From: Streptomyces griseocarneus
GTDB lineage: Bacteria > Actinomycetota > Actinomycetes > Streptomycetales > Streptomycetaceae
Direction: 5' to 3'
NCBI GenBank assembly: GCA_003674045.1
Contig: PENC01000033.1
Span: 1 to 64,000 of the forward strand
DNA: 64,000 bases
Shown here: positions 15,064 through 23,013 of the stretch, piece by piece
How the letters are laid out: each line of letters opens with the position of its first letter
How positions within the stretch are numbered: the stretch's first letter is position 1
The notes under the pieces: model-generated
What the model saw: only the letters and a program-made list of their open reading frames with translations
Databases searched by the model: none
What the model was told of the DNA's origin: nothing
Translations under genes and position numbers: made by a program

Positions 15064-15464
15064 CGGGCACCTCCTGGCATGAGGCGTGTCGGCAGGACGA
15101 TCTGGGACGGCTGGATCAGCTCGGTGGCCATGGAGACCGCGACGGCCGCCGCCCCGGTCCTGACGCCCAGCCGCTGGTACGCCAGATGTCGGTGGGTGCG
15201 GAAGGTGTTCGGGCTCAGGCCCGTCTTACACGGCAGGTCGGCGACCTCGTCATTGGCGATGGCCAGGACCACGGCCAACTGCCTGCCGGTGAGCGACACC
15301 AGGGGCTCCGTCGGCAGTCGGCGCGTGCGGCCCAGTGCTGCCTGCGTGGCGACGAGAGCCAGTGCGGTCACCTGCTCGACCGTCAAGGGGAGATGCGCTT
15401 CGTCCACGGCCGTCAGGAGAGCCGCGCGGACCCGGGCGTCTGCGGGAGTCAGACGGTGGCTCAT
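15060..15464 (-). CDS. LuxR-type HTH protein, 134 aa
   Basis: The C-terminal half carries a LuxR/GerE-like HTH: LVSLTGRQLAVVLAIANDEV, then GLSPNTFRTHRHLAYQRLGV. The N-terminal 55 residues are a short helical domain, not a receiver. It probably acts as an element-encoded transcription factor. It is coupled to genes on both sides by 4-bp overlaps. Confidence 0.72.
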   Translation of the reverse strand: MSHRLTPADARVRAALLTAVDEAHLPLTVEQVTALALVATQAALGRTRRLPTEPLVSLTGRQLAVVLAIANDEVADLPCKTGLSPNTFRTHRHLAYQRLGVRTGAAAVAVSMATELIQPSQIVLPTRLMPGGAR

Positions 15465-15808
15465 CGGGCCACCGCCGCCCGGATGAAGTCCATGACCAGC
15501 TCACCGGCGGGCAGGGACGTGGACACGAGTACCTTCACGCCGGTGCCGTCGGTGCGCGGGGTCGATGTGGTCAGCGTCCACAGCTCGATGCCGCCGGGCA
15601 CCGTGGTGACGGTGATCTGCCCGCCGAGGCGCGCGAGCCACTCGCCGACGTCGTCGATGTCGGCGACGCTGACGAACACGGCCTCGGACCGGGCGATCAG
15701 TGTGGGGGCCGGGAGAGCGGCGTAGTTGAGCATGGTCCTGACGGTGAACTCGTTGCTGTGCCGGGCCACGAGATGGGTTGGAGGTCGGGGGATAGGATCT
15801 GTGTTCAC
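15461..15808 (-). CDS. Hypothetical protein, 115 aa
   Basis: The GTG at 15808 begins the main minus-strand operon. A beta-rich protein (IARSEAVFVSVADIDDVGEW, ITVTTVPGGIELWTLTTSTP) with no membrane segment. It precedes the LuxR-like gene with a 4-bp overlap. The 81-bp gap before it presumably holds the operon promoter, but I see no clear -35/-10 pair. Confidence 0.6.
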   Translation of the reverse strand: MNTDPIPRPPTHLVARHSNEFTVRTMLNYAALPAPTLIARSEAVFVSVADIDDVGEWLARLGGQITVTTVPGGIELWTLTTSTPRTDGTGVKVLVSTSLPAGELVMDFIRAAVAR

Positions 15809-15889
15809 GGCGGAGCCTCCGTTTGTTCGGTTGTGAAGGTGAAGCCGAGGGGTCGCGCCGGTGGCAGCCGGGTCAGCGACCCCGCTTCG

Positions 15890-16150
15890 TCAAGCGGCCC
15901 GGCTAGGCCGCTTGCTGGCGGCGCGGCGGCGGGCGGCGGCGAGCTTGCTGGGCTGAGCCGGGACGCGGCTCATTGCGCGGATTTCGTCCCGGTCTTGAGC
16001 GCTGAACTGGAGCGCCTTGCCGAACCGGTGGTGCGGGAAGCCGCGGTGGTTGGCGCCATCCCGGAGCCACCGGACGCCGCAACCGATGGCCTTGGCCGCT
16101 TCGGTGGGTGTCATGAAGTCGGTGTGTGCGGCGTCGGGGGTGAGGGGCAT
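15890..16150 (-). CDS. xis: Excisionase-like small HTH protein, 86 aa
   Basis: FMTPTEAAKAIGCGVRWLRD is the MerR/excisionase helix-turn-helix, followed by HHRFGKALQFSAQDRDEIRA, the wing seen in Xis and plasmid excisionases. The tail is strongly basic. It lies in the control region close to the integrase, overlapping the XRE gene by 40 bp. A role in directing excision is likely but not proven. Confidence 0.75.
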   Translation of the reverse strand: MPLTPDAAHTDFMTPTEAAKAIGCGVRWLRDGANHRGFPHHRFGKALQFSAQDRDEIRAMSRVPAQPSKLAAARRRAASKRPSRAA

Positions 16151-16395
16151 GGTGTCTCCTCTGTGTGCTCCTCCTCCGTGGCGAGGAGCTTGTCGTCGTC
16201 GACATGGAGAGCTGTGCGGAGTGCGAGGTAGGCCCCCGGCCCCATGTGCTGTCGGACTCCGGTTTCGAGACGCTGCAGGTAGCTGCGGCTGATCCCGGCC
16301 GCTTCAGCGATGTCTCGGAGGCTTCGTCCTTGGCACATGCGGGTTCGACGGAGCGCCGCCCCGTTGACCTTGAAGGCGGCTGGGGGTCTTTCCAT
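16111..16395 (-). CDS. XRE-family repressor-like protein, 94 aa
   Basis: A classic HTH_XRE is visible: ALRRTRMCQGRSLRDIAEAA, then GISRSYLQRLETGVRQHMGP. Divergent from a second XRE gene at 16551 across a block of tandem repeats, in the arrangement of a lysis/lysogeny or transfer switch. Its 3' end overlaps the excisionase gene, suggesting joint expression. Confidence 0.82.
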   Translation of the reverse strand: MERPPAAFKVNGAALRRTRMCQGRSLRDIAEAAGISRSYLQRLETGVRQHMGPGAYLALRTALHVDDDKLLATEEEHTEETPCPSPPTPHTPTS

Positions 16396-16417
16396 GAACC
16401 GACGGTAGCGCCTTCTG

Positions 16418-16523
16418 ATAGTAGCTTCTAGTAGTACCTAGCAGTAACTAACAGAATCTGCCTGCTCTTGGAGTCGCGAGGCGTGGGCGGACTGCGAGAG
16501 GAGCTAGCTGTTCCTAGCTGTTC
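16418..16523. promoter_or_regulatory. Tandem 10-bp operator repeats between divergent XRE genes
   Basis: Left block: four contiguous 10-mers ATAGTAGCTT (16418), CTAGTAGTAC (16428), CTAGCAGTAA (16438) and CTAACAGAAT (16448). Right block: two perfect tandem copies of CTAGCTGTTC (16504 and 16514). A 10-bp period puts each unit on the same DNA face, as expected for cooperative repressor binding. The stretch is AT-rich against its surroundings and must hold both divergent promoters. Confidence 0.65.
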
Positions 16524-16550
16524 CTGGCGTTGCCTGCGATGATGAGCCGC

Positions 16551-16997
16551 ATGACCATCTCGCCCGACGCGCCGGCCCTCGACCAGCTCGCCGCGCATAT
16601 CACGCAGCGACGTCTCCAGCTGGGCCTCAACAAGATCGATGTCGCGCGCGCGGCGAAGCTCACGATCACCACGTACAGCCGCCTCGAAGACGGCAAGTCC
16701 GTACGCGATGCCACCTACGGCAAGGTCGAGCCCGTCCTGGGGTGGGCGCCCGGAAGCTGCCGCGCAGCCCTCGATGGTGCCCCGCCCACCGTTGTCGAGC
16801 CCTTGGGGCCTCCGGGTGCCTACTTCTCGCCGGTCGCGCCGGGGGACCTGGCGCGGGACGTCGAGCAGGCGGTGCAAGACGCGGCCGTTGCTGTCACAGA
16901 GATGTCGGCCGCCGAGATCCGTGCGCTGAAGCAGCGCGTTGTCGACGAGCTTCGCCGACGAGGGCGCATTCGCGATGGAATGCCCGAAAAGAGCTGA
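16551..16997 (+). CDS. XRE-family regulator, 148 aa
   Basis: The N-terminal HTH includes HITQRRLQLGLNKIDVARAA and TITTYSRLEDGKSVRDATYG. A helical tail after about residue 95 probably dimerises. The start could also be one of the ATGs at 16539/16542; none has a clear ribosome-binding site, so a leaderless start is possible. It is divergent from the other XRE gene and is the likely immunity repressor or its antagonist. Confidence 0.78.
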   Translation: MTISPDAPALDQLAAHITQRRLQLGLNKIDVARAAKLTITTYSRLEDGKSVRDATYGKVEPVLGWAPGSCRAALDGAPPTVVEPLGPPGAYFSPVAPGDLARDVEQAVQDAAVAVTEMSAAEIRALKQRVVDELRRRGRIRDGMPEKS

Positions 16998-17148
16998 ACT
17001 CCCGGCTGGGGTGCTCCCGCCGGCCCGTTTTGCAGAACCGTAACCCTTGAAACTCGTACCACTTGACTCCAAGGGCATCACAAACTCTCGCCTACGTGTC
17101 AAGATTGATACTCACTTGGGAGGTTCCCTCACCTGCGAAGGGGGAGCC

Positions 17149-17346
17149 GTGCGCGAATTGCTCATCCTCGACCTTGGACCTGAGTTCCTCGGGTTCTTCG
17201 GCCGAGTCGATGGCAGAATCGTGTGTGCCGCGACGCCGAGAGTCGAATACGACGCGTCGGTGCGAGACGCCGTGCGTGATCTGATTCGGCGTCAAGGGGG
17301 AGACTGTGACGCCTGCCGTGGGTGCCTGATGGGTGCGGCTGGCTAG
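17149..17346 (+). CDS. Hypothetical protein, 65 aa
   Basis: The GTG at 17149 has GAAGGGGGAG just before it. The product VRELLILDLGPEFLGFFGRV has a hydrophobic N-terminal half and ends with a CDACRGC motif. The longer frame from 17047 lacks codon bias and a ribosome-binding site. Its position just before the integrase is typical for a small accessory gene. Confidence 0.4.
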   Translation: MRELLILDLGPEFLGFFGRVDGRIVCAATPRVEYDASVRDAVRDLIRRQGGDCDACRGCLMGAAG

Positions 17347-17431
17347 CTCGTGGAACATGTGGGGCAAGGCGGTAGGGGTGCCTGCTGAGCCACCATGACC
17401 CCGTGAAACGCTAATGGCTGAAGGGGGACGT

Positions 17432-18736
17432 ATGCCCTACGTGGAGTGGCGGGGCGGGAAGTGTCGCGTCAAATGGTGGGCTGGCGAGTACCTGGATAAC
17501 GGCAACAAAAAGTGGGAGAGCAAGAGTGGCTTCGTAGGCGAAGGTGAGGCCTACGAATACGGGCTTGACCGCGAGCATGAGGTTCGGCAAGGAACCTACA
17601 TCAAGGTAAATGACAGCAATACTTTGATGAAGGACTACTGCGATACCTGGTGGGGTGTTCAGGATCTGAGGTTTACTTCAAAGAAGTCCTACAGGTCCAT
17701 GCTCAACTGCTGGATTATCAAACAGTGGGGCGACCGCGCGGTGGGAGACATTACGGCTCTCGAGTATCAGGCATGGAAAAATAGCCTCAACGGCAAGGTT
17801 TTGAGGGGTGAGGTGTCTGGTACCTACGTTAAAAGCATCCTCGTCGTCTTCCGTATGCTGATGAATGATGCCGTTCACGTGTACCACCTTCGGCGAGATT
17901 CCCCGATTCCGGTAGAACAGAGGCGTCGCGGCAGATATGCCAAGAAGCTGCGCGAGAAAAAGCGGCCGATGGACATCGCGGTCGTTCATCAACTTGCAAG
18001 GAACGCATACACGGTATGGGGTTTCACCGGGTGGACTTTCATCTGGACTCTTGCATTCACCGGGATGCGGCCGCCAGGAGAGATCTTCGGGCTGCAACGG
18101 ATCTATGCGTCGCCAACATGGCCAGCATCTGACCCTGATGCTGAGCAGCGGGAGGAGGCGCTGGAGCGCTACGAGGGAATGCATGCCCTCCGGGTCGAGT
18201 ATCAACATCAGTACATTGATGGTGCCAAGACGCTCGCAAGCCCCAAATACGAGTCGCAGCGCACCCTGGTTATTCCGGTCTTCCTGCATGAGATGCACTG
18301 CGCTCTCCTGGCTTCGCACCGGTCGCCCTGGGTTTTCCCTTCGATGAAGGGGGGATGTCTCCTGGGTGCAAAATTTAAGCGTGACTATTGGCGCCCGATC
18401 CGAGATGGGGCGCCCGCTCGGACGGGCCGCCTCGATTTTCGGCGCCAGGAGATTCCCGCGGTAAAGGCGATGGCAGGCAAGCGGAGCTACTTGGTGAGGC
18501 ACGGCCACAGGGAGTGGCTGGACGAAGACGGCCACCCGGAGGTCGCGGTGGAGGCCCGTATGGGGCACGAGGTCCCTGGCGTCCGTGGGGTCTACGGCAA
18601 TGTCACTCCGGTTATGGAGCTGCGTATCGCTGAGACTCTGCAGAGCCGCTGGGAGACGTTCGTCGGGCAGGACGGCGGGATCTGGATGCCGCCTGTTCCC
18701 ACTCCTCTCCCAGTTGATCTCACGGCAGCTGCATAA
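17432..18736 (+). CDS. int: Tyrosine-type site-specific integrase, 434 aa
   Basis: An N-terminal arm-binding part (to about 60) and a SAM-like core-binding domain (about 65-165) precede the catalytic domain. There TGMRPPGEIFGL carries the first catalytic Arg, HGHREW and MGHEVPGVRGVYGNVTP the HxxR-type box, second His and the Tyr nucleophile. The ATG at 17432 is preferred for its AAGGGGGACGT site; an in-frame start at 17414 exists. Codon use is less GC-biased than in the neighbours (many AAA, AAT, TTT), as in recently acquired genes. It directly abuts the truncated hydrolase gene. Confidence 0.93.
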   Translation: MPYVEWRGGKCRVKWWAGEYLDNGNKKWESKSGFVGEGEAYEYGLDREHEVRQGTYIKVNDSNTLMKDYCDTWWGVQDLRFTSKKSYRSMLNCWIIKQWGDRAVGDITALEYQAWKNSLNGKVLRGEVSGTYVKSILVVFRMLMNDAVHVYHLRRDSPIPVEQRRRGRYAKKLREKKRPMDIAVVHQLARNAYTVWGFTGWTFIWTLAFTGMRPPGEIFGLQRIYASPTWPASDPDAEQREEALERYEGMHALRVEYQHQYIDGAKTLASPKYESQRTLVIPVFLHEMHCALLASHRSPWVFPSMKGGCLLGAKFKRDYWRPIRDGAPARTGRLDFRRQEIPAVKAMAGKRSYLVRHGHREWLDEDGHPEVAVEARMGHEVPGVRGVYGNVTPVMELRIAETLQSRWETFVGQDGGIWMPPVPTPLPVDLTAAA

Positions 18737-18749
18737 CGCCAGGTCAGTA

Positions 18750-18893
18750 GGGCGCGGCGTGACTGGGCTGGTCACCCCCTGCATCAACTCCCGCGTCGAC
18801 GCCTACCTCGTCGACGGCAGGACCGACTCCCAGGACGTGACGTGCGCCCCGCACGCCACCCCGGAGCCGCCGAAGGCCGCGGCGAAGTCGTAA
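18750..18893 (+). pseudogene. 3' remnant of an alpha/beta hydrolase (TAP-like C terminus), attachment target
   Basis: The open frame VTGLVTPCINSRVDAYLVDG, ending at TAA 18893, matches the C-terminal tail of Streptomyces secreted tripeptidyl-aminopeptidase-like hydrolases. Those have a Cys followed by VDAYL. The rest of the gene is missing because the integrase end of the element begins directly upstream. Integration into this gene would leave the 5' part beyond the left end of the element. Confidence 0.6.
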
Positions 18894-18912
18894 CACCCTC
18901 CGGTACGGCCGC

Positions 18913-18941
18913 GCCCCGGCTCCCGTCGCGGGAGCCGGGGC
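18913..18941. terminator. Bidirectional hairpin terminator
   Basis: GCCCCGGCTCCCG (18913-18925) and CGGGAGCCGGGGC (18929-18941) form a perfect 13-bp stem with a 3-nt loop between the convergent hydrolase remnant and lysozyme gene. Confidence 0.75.
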
Positions 18942-18959
18942 GTGGTGCGTGCACGGGAC

Positions 18960-19880
18960 TCACCACGTCTCCAGCGCGTAGGTGATCCCGGCAGTCGCCG
19001 TCTGCAGGCTGACCTTGACGTCGTTCGAGGTGAGCTGGACGTCGACCGTGCCCTCCGCCGACGACAGCGCGACGTTGCGGATGCTGCGCCACCCCATGCC
19101 GTTGTGGATCGCGACCCGGACACTGCCGGTCGGCGGGGTGGGGGCTATCTGGTCCATGCCGAGGTGCAGGCGCCGGTTCGGGTAGTGGTCCCACGCGGAG
19201 CCGCTCGGCACGAGCACCACGGTCGGCTGCGCGCCGGGCTCGACGGGGCCGGTCGTCCACTGGGGCATGACGTCCTCCTGAGACGGTGGTGCGGGCTGGA
19301 AGGACAGCGCCCAGGAACGGAGTTCGCCGACGCTGTCGAAGCGGCAGTAGTCGCGGTCCATGCCGCCGCTCTCGCTGTACTGATGGAACAGCCACCGGGC
19401 CGCGATCCCCGGGTCGCCGGCCCGCCGCCCGGCGGTGGCGATCCACAGGAAATCGCCGAAGTAGCCGGTGACATCGACGTTCCGCCAATAGTCGAGATTG
19501 GCGTACATGCCCACCGGCTGATACGGCAGCCGCCGCTTCACATACCGCAGCCAGGCCTCCTTGTACGCGGCCTGCGCCCTGCGCGGCACGCCCCGGTTGG
19601 CATCGTCGTACCCCTCCCAGTCCAGGACGACCAGATCCCCCGGCCGCCAGTTGACCTGCGCGAGGAAGAAATCGGCTTCCTCACCCGGGTCGTTGGCCAT
19701 ATGGGGATAGTGATACGCCCCCCACACCAGCCCGTTCCCCTTGACGTGATCGCGCTGCGCGACCCATCGCGGATTGATGTACGACAACCCCTCGGTCACC
19801 TTCACGAACACGAAGGAAAGCCCCGTCGTATCGGGCTCCGAGGACTGATAGCTCGCCCAGTCCTGGCCGTATGTCCCCAT
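18960..19880 (-). CDS. Glycoside hydrolase 25-type lysozyme/DUF1906-like protein, 306 aa
   Basis: The ATG at 19880 follows GGGAGGAGG. The N-terminal domain (about 1-195) is a GH25-like TIM barrel: YGQDWASYQSSEPDTTGLSF, VKVTEGLSYINPRW, VVLDWEGYD (acidic catalytic site), then WLFHQYSESGGMDRDY. The C-terminal 100 residues form a beta-rich domain seen on phage-type lysozymes. No signal peptide is apparent, so export is unclear. The activity would be cleavage of peptidoglycan glycan strands. Confidence 0.8.
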   Translation of the reverse strand: MGTYGQDWASYQSSEPDTTGLSFVFVKVTEGLSYINPRWVAQRDHVKGNGLVWGAYHYPHMANDPGEEADFFLAQVNWRPGDLVVLDWEGYDDANRGVPRRAQAAYKEAWLRYVKRRLPYQPVGMYANLDYWRNVDVTGYFGDFLWIATAGRRAGDPGIAARWLFHQYSESGGMDRDYCRFDSVGELRSWALSFQPAPPSQEDVMPQWTTGPVEPGAQPTVVLVPSGSAWDHYPNRRLHLGMDQIAPTPPTGSVRVAIHNGMGWRSIRNVALSSAEGTVDVQLTSNDVKVSLQTATAGITYALETW

Positions 19881-20095
19881 CGAACCTCCTCCCGGCCACC
19901 AGCCGCCCGGCCTTCCGGCCGACAAGTGCGCCGTGCGCCCAGCATCGGCCCGGCGGGCGCCGTTGCCCAGTGGCGGGGGAGCGGCGATCGAGTGGCCCCG
20001 TGCCGCCAGTCGGTCGACGAGGCGGCGCGGGGGCTTGCGGGGTGGGGACGGGGCGCGATGGGCTCGGCGGGCACCGGAGTGTTCAGGAGGAATCG

Positions 20096-20482
20096 ATGTC
20101 CGTACGTACCGTCGTCGTGGCCCTCGCGGTGGGGGGTGTCGCGGGGCTCGTCTGGCCCGGTGTGGCGGTGGGGGACGCGGAGCACGGGCGGCTCTTCCTG
20201 ACCGTGTCCGGTGGGCAGAACACCTGGACCCGCGGAGTGCAGCTCGCGTGTCCCGAGGGGGGCGGGCCCCATCCGCACGGGGCCGAGGCGTGTGCCGCGC
20301 TGTGGCGGGCGCAGGGGGAGCCCGGGGCCGTGATCGGCGACGGGCACCGGTGCACGCGGGAGTACGACCCGGTCACCGCCGCCATCGAGGGCGACTGGAA
20401 CGGCCACCCCGTCGTCTGGCACAAGACCTACCCCAACGCGTGCGCACTGGACGCGGCCAAGGGGCCGCTCTTCCGCTTCTAG
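20096..20482 (+). CDS. Subtilisin-inhibitor-like secreted protease inhibitor, 128 aa
   Basis: An AGGAGG ribosome-binding site precedes the ATG. A signal peptide (VVVALAVGGVAGLVWPGVAV) leads into the SSI fold: LFLTVSGGQ, ACPEGGGPHPHGAEAC and the reactive loop RCTREYDPVTAAIEGDWNG, ending GPLFRF. By alignment with SSI (Cys-Pro-Met-Val-Tyr), the P1 residue is Arg here, which predicts inhibition of trypsin-like proteases. Four cysteines fit the two family disulfides. The stop overlaps the convergent gene's stop. Confidence 0.85.
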   Translation: MSVRTVVVALAVGGVAGLVWPGVAVGDAEHGRLFLTVSGGQNTWTRGVQLACPEGGGPHPHGAEACAALWRAQGEPGAVIGDGHRCTREYDPVTAAIEGDWNGHPVVWHKTYPNACALDAAKGPLFRF

Positions 20483-20643
20483 CGCGCCCGGCGCGCCGCC
20501 ACCGACGTGCCCAGTGTCAGCAGGCTCAGCACCACCCACCCGAACCACAGCCAGCCGTCGCTGCCGAGGGTCACCGTGTAGGCGGTCACCACCACGAGGA
20601 CGACCACCGTCAGTGCCGTCATCGCCTTCGTCGATCCGGGCAT
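20479..20643 (-). CDS. Small membrane protein, 54 aa
   Basis: The ATG at 20643 is preceded by a strong GAGGAGG. Two hydrophobic segments (ALTVVVLVVVTAYTVTLG and WLWFGWVVLSLLTLGTSVAA) end in a basic ARRAR tail. It is too short to assign. It lies downstream of ctaG beyond a terminator and is tail-to-tail with the inhibitor gene. Confidence 0.65.
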   Translation of the reverse strand: MPGSTKAMTALTVVVLVVVTAYTVTLGSDGWLWFGWVVLSLLTLGTSVAARRAR

Positions 20644-20677
20644 GCCCCGTACCTCCTCACGGCGGCCGTACGCAAAA

Positions 20678-20717
20678 GGGCCGCGGCCGGAAGACCATCG
20701 TCTCCCGGCCGCGGCCC
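20678..20717 (-). terminator. Hairpin terminator after ctaG
   Basis: GGGCCGCGGCCGG (20678-20690) pairs perfectly with CCGGCCGCGGCCC (20705-20717). On the minus strand the stem is followed by TTTTGCG, as in an intrinsic terminator. Confidence 0.8.
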
Positions 20718-20737
20718 CTGCCGCTACGGTCCTGCAC

Positions 20738-21691
20738 TCAGCGCCCTCGGGCCTGGAGCGAGGCGAGGTAGGCGTTGTACGCCGCCAGCTCCTTGTCGCC
20801 GTCGCGGTCCGCGTTGCGGTCGTAGCGCTTGGCCTGCCGCTGCTCGGAGCGGTACCACTGCAGGACGAGGGCGAGCAGCACCACGACCGAGGGGATCTCG
20901 CTGAAGGCCCACGCGATGCCGCCACCGGCCTGCTGGTCGTCCAGCGGGTCGATGCCGAGCGAGGCCGGGGGGTGCATATACGTGCTGATCATCGGCTTGG
21001 TGGCCATCATCAGGGCGATGCCGAAGAACGCGTGGAAGGGCATGCCGGCGAAGAGCTCCAGCATGCGCATCACATAGCCGGGGCGGTGCGGCCCCGGGTC
21101 GACGCCCATGATCGGCCAGAAGAAGACCAGGCCGACCGCGAGGAAGTGCACCATCATCGCGATGTGCCCGGTCTTCGTCTCCATGAGGAAGTCGAAGAGC
21201 GGCGTGAAGTACAGCGCGTACAGGCTCGCGATGAACATCGGGATCGTGAACGCCGGGTGCGTGATCACCCGCATGTAGCGGCTGTGCAGCAGCGCCACCA
21301 GCCACTCGCGCGGGCCCTTGCGGCCGCGCCCCGCCGCGGGCAGCGCCCGCAGCGTCAGCGTCACCGGCGCGCCGAGCAGCAGCAGGATCGGCGAGAGCAT
21401 GCTGATCACCATGTGCTGCACCATGTGCACGCTAAACATGACCATGCCGTAGTCGTTCAGCTTGGTGCACATCACCAGTGCCACCGACAGCACGCCGAGC
21501 ACCCACGCCACGACCCGGCCGATCGGCCAGGCGTCGCCCCGCCGTCGCAGCCGCACCACGCCCCAGCCGTACAGACCCAGCGCCAGCAGGCAGCCGATCA
21601 TGAAGAAGGGTTCGCTGCTGTACTGCAGACCCCGTCCCAGCGTGAACGGCGGCATGTCCATCATCATCATGCCGTGCCCGCTGTGATCCAT
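20738..21691 (-). CDS. ctaG: CtaG-type cytochrome c oxidase assembly membrane protein, 317 aa
   Basis: The ATG at 21691 begins MDHSGHGMMMMDMPPF, a His/Met-rich start suited to copper. About seven membrane segments follow, with FSVHMVQHMVISMLSPILLL, HPAFTIPMFIASLYALYFTP and HFLAVGLVFFWPIMGVDPGP, the conserved core of the Caa3_CtaG family. These proteins help assemble copper centres of respiratory oxidases. The final 40 residues are cytoplasmic and charged. Monocistronic between two terminators. Confidence 0.9.
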   Translation of the reverse strand: MDHSGHGMMMMDMPPFTLGRGLQYSSEPFFMIGCLLALGLYGWGVVRLRRRGDAWPIGRVVAWVLGVLSVALVMCTKLNDYGMVMFSVHMVQHMVISMLSPILLLLGAPVTLTLRALPAAGRGRKGPREWLVALLHSRYMRVITHPAFTIPMFIASLYALYFTPLFDFLMETKTGHIAMMVHFLAVGLVFFWPIMGVDPGPHRPGYVMRMLELFAGMPFHAFFGIALMMATKPMISTYMHPPASLGIDPLDDQQAGGGIAWAFSEIPSVVVLLALVLQWYRSEQRQAKRYDRNADRDGDKELAAYNAYLASLQARGR

Positions 21692-21733
21692 CCGCTCTCT
21701 CCCATTTCGCACCAATGCGCCTGGACCAGACTA

Positions 21734-21771
21734 GAGGCGCCCCCGGCCGGAGCTCCGGCCGGGGGCGCCTC
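21734..21771. terminator. Perfect 38-bp palindromic terminator between pfkA and ctaG
   Basis: GAGGCGCCCCCGGCCGGAG (21734-21752) is followed at once by its exact reverse complement. It separates pfkA from ctaG on the minus strand. Confidence 0.75.
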
Positions 21772-21800
21772 CAGGAGAGCGGTAAAAAAACCTGCCGGGG

Positions 21801-22826
21801 CTAGAGCACGCACTCCACTTCGGCGTACCGCTCGTCCGGCACCGTCTTCAGCCGCTCGACGGCCTCCGCCAGCGGCACCAGCGTGATCTCCGTGCCGCGC
21901 AGCGCCGTCATCATCCCGAACGCGCCCTGGTGCACCGCCTCCACCGCGTGCCAGCCGAACCGCGTGGCCAGCACCCGGTCGTACGCCGTCGGCGTACCGC
22001 CACGCTGCACATGCCCCAGGATCACCGGGCGGGCCTCCTTGCCCAGGCGCCGCTCCAGCTCACCGGCGAGCTGCCGGGCCACACCGGTGAAGCGCTCGTG
22101 CCCGTAGATGTCCGTGGCACCCGTCTCGAAGGCCATCGAGCCCGCGCGCGGCTTCGCGCCCTCCGCGACCACCACGATCGCGAAGCGCTTGCCCGCGGCG
22201 AAGCGCCTGCCGACGACCTCGGTCAGCTCGTCGATGTCGAACGGCCGCTCCGGTACGACGATGGCGTGCGCGCCCGCCGCCATGCCCGAGTGCAGGGCGA
22301 TCCAGCCGGTGTGGCGGCCCATCACCTCGACGATCAGCACCCGCTGGTGCGACTCGGCGGTCGTCTTCAGCCGGTCCAGGGCCTCCGTGGCCACGCCGAC
22401 GGCCGTGTCGAAGCCGAACGTCACATCCGTCGAGGCGATGTCGTTGTCGATGGTCTTGGGCACGCCGACTATGGGCAGCCCCGCGTCCGACAGCAGCCGG
22501 GCCGCCTTGAGCGTGCCCTCCCCGCCGATCGGGACGATCGCGTCGAGGCCGAGCCCGACGACGTTCTCCCTGGCCCGCTCGACACCGTCCCGCAGCTGCG
22601 CGGGCTGCACCCGCGAGGAGCCCAGGATCGTGCCGCCGGTCGCGAGGATGCCGTTCACGGCGTCCAGGTCGAGCTTGCGGTAGTCGGCCTCCAGCAGCCC
22701 CCGCCAGCCGTCGTGGAAACCGATGACGTCGTCGCCGTGGTCGGCCGTGGCCCGGTGCACGACGGACCTGATGACGGCGTTCAGACCGGGGCAGTCGCCA
22801 CCGGAGGTGAGCACACCAATGCGCAT
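21801..22826 (-). CDS. pfkA: 6-phosphofructokinase, 341 aa
   Basis: Makes fructose 1,6-bisphosphate in glycolysis. The nucleotide loop GGDCPGLN, the active-site PKTIDNDIA, the substrate motif MGRHTGW and GHVQRGGTPTAYDR are all present. GGEGT has Gly where PPi-dependent enzymes carry Asp, which favours ATP as donor, as in Streptomyces ATP-PFK. Length is normal. Alone between terminators, so probably a single-gene unit. Confidence 0.95.
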   Translation of the reverse strand: MRIGVLTSGGDCPGLNAVIRSVVHRATADHGDDVIGFHDGWRGLLEADYRKLDLDAVNGILATGGTILGSSRVQPAQLRDGVERARENVVGLGLDAIVPIGGEGTLKAARLLSDAGLPIVGVPKTIDNDIASTDVTFGFDTAVGVATEALDRLKTTAESHQRVLIVEVMGRHTGWIALHSGMAAGAHAIVVPERPFDIDELTEVVGRRFAAGKRFAIVVVAEGAKPRAGSMAFETGATDIYGHERFTGVARQLAGELERRLGKEARPVILGHVQRGGTPTAYDRVLATRFGWHAVEAVHQGAFGMMTALRGTEITLVPLAEAVERLKTVPDERYAEVECVL

Positions 22827-22935
22827 GACAGGGAACCTTCACAACAGGGCGGAGGACCGGACCCCGTCGTCCGGCTGGTTCCGGACACCCTACAAGCGGG
22901 AGCGCGCGGGGGACACGACCGTCCGCCATACGAGC

Positions 22936-22970
22936 CGCGGGCCCGCGGAGCGCTGCTCCACGGGCCCGCG
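22936..22970 (-). terminator. Hairpin between gatD and pfkA
   Basis: CGCGGGCCCG (22936-22945) and CGGGCCCGCG (22961-22970) form a 10-bp perfect stem with a 15-nt loop just after the gatD stop. It probably ends the murT-gatD transcript. Confidence 0.6.
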
Positions 22971-23013
22971 AAGGCGTCGGGTTCGCATAAAAGCGCAGTC
23001 CGACAGGACGCCC

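Noticed and set aside
17678..18787. 369-codon minus-strand frame opposite the integrase
   Set aside because: It has no recognisable motif and lies entirely over the well-supported integrase; no ribosome-binding site.
20642..21886. 414-codon plus-strand frame opposite ctaG
   Set aside because: His/Arg-rich low-complexity product, the antisense shadow of a clear membrane-protein gene.
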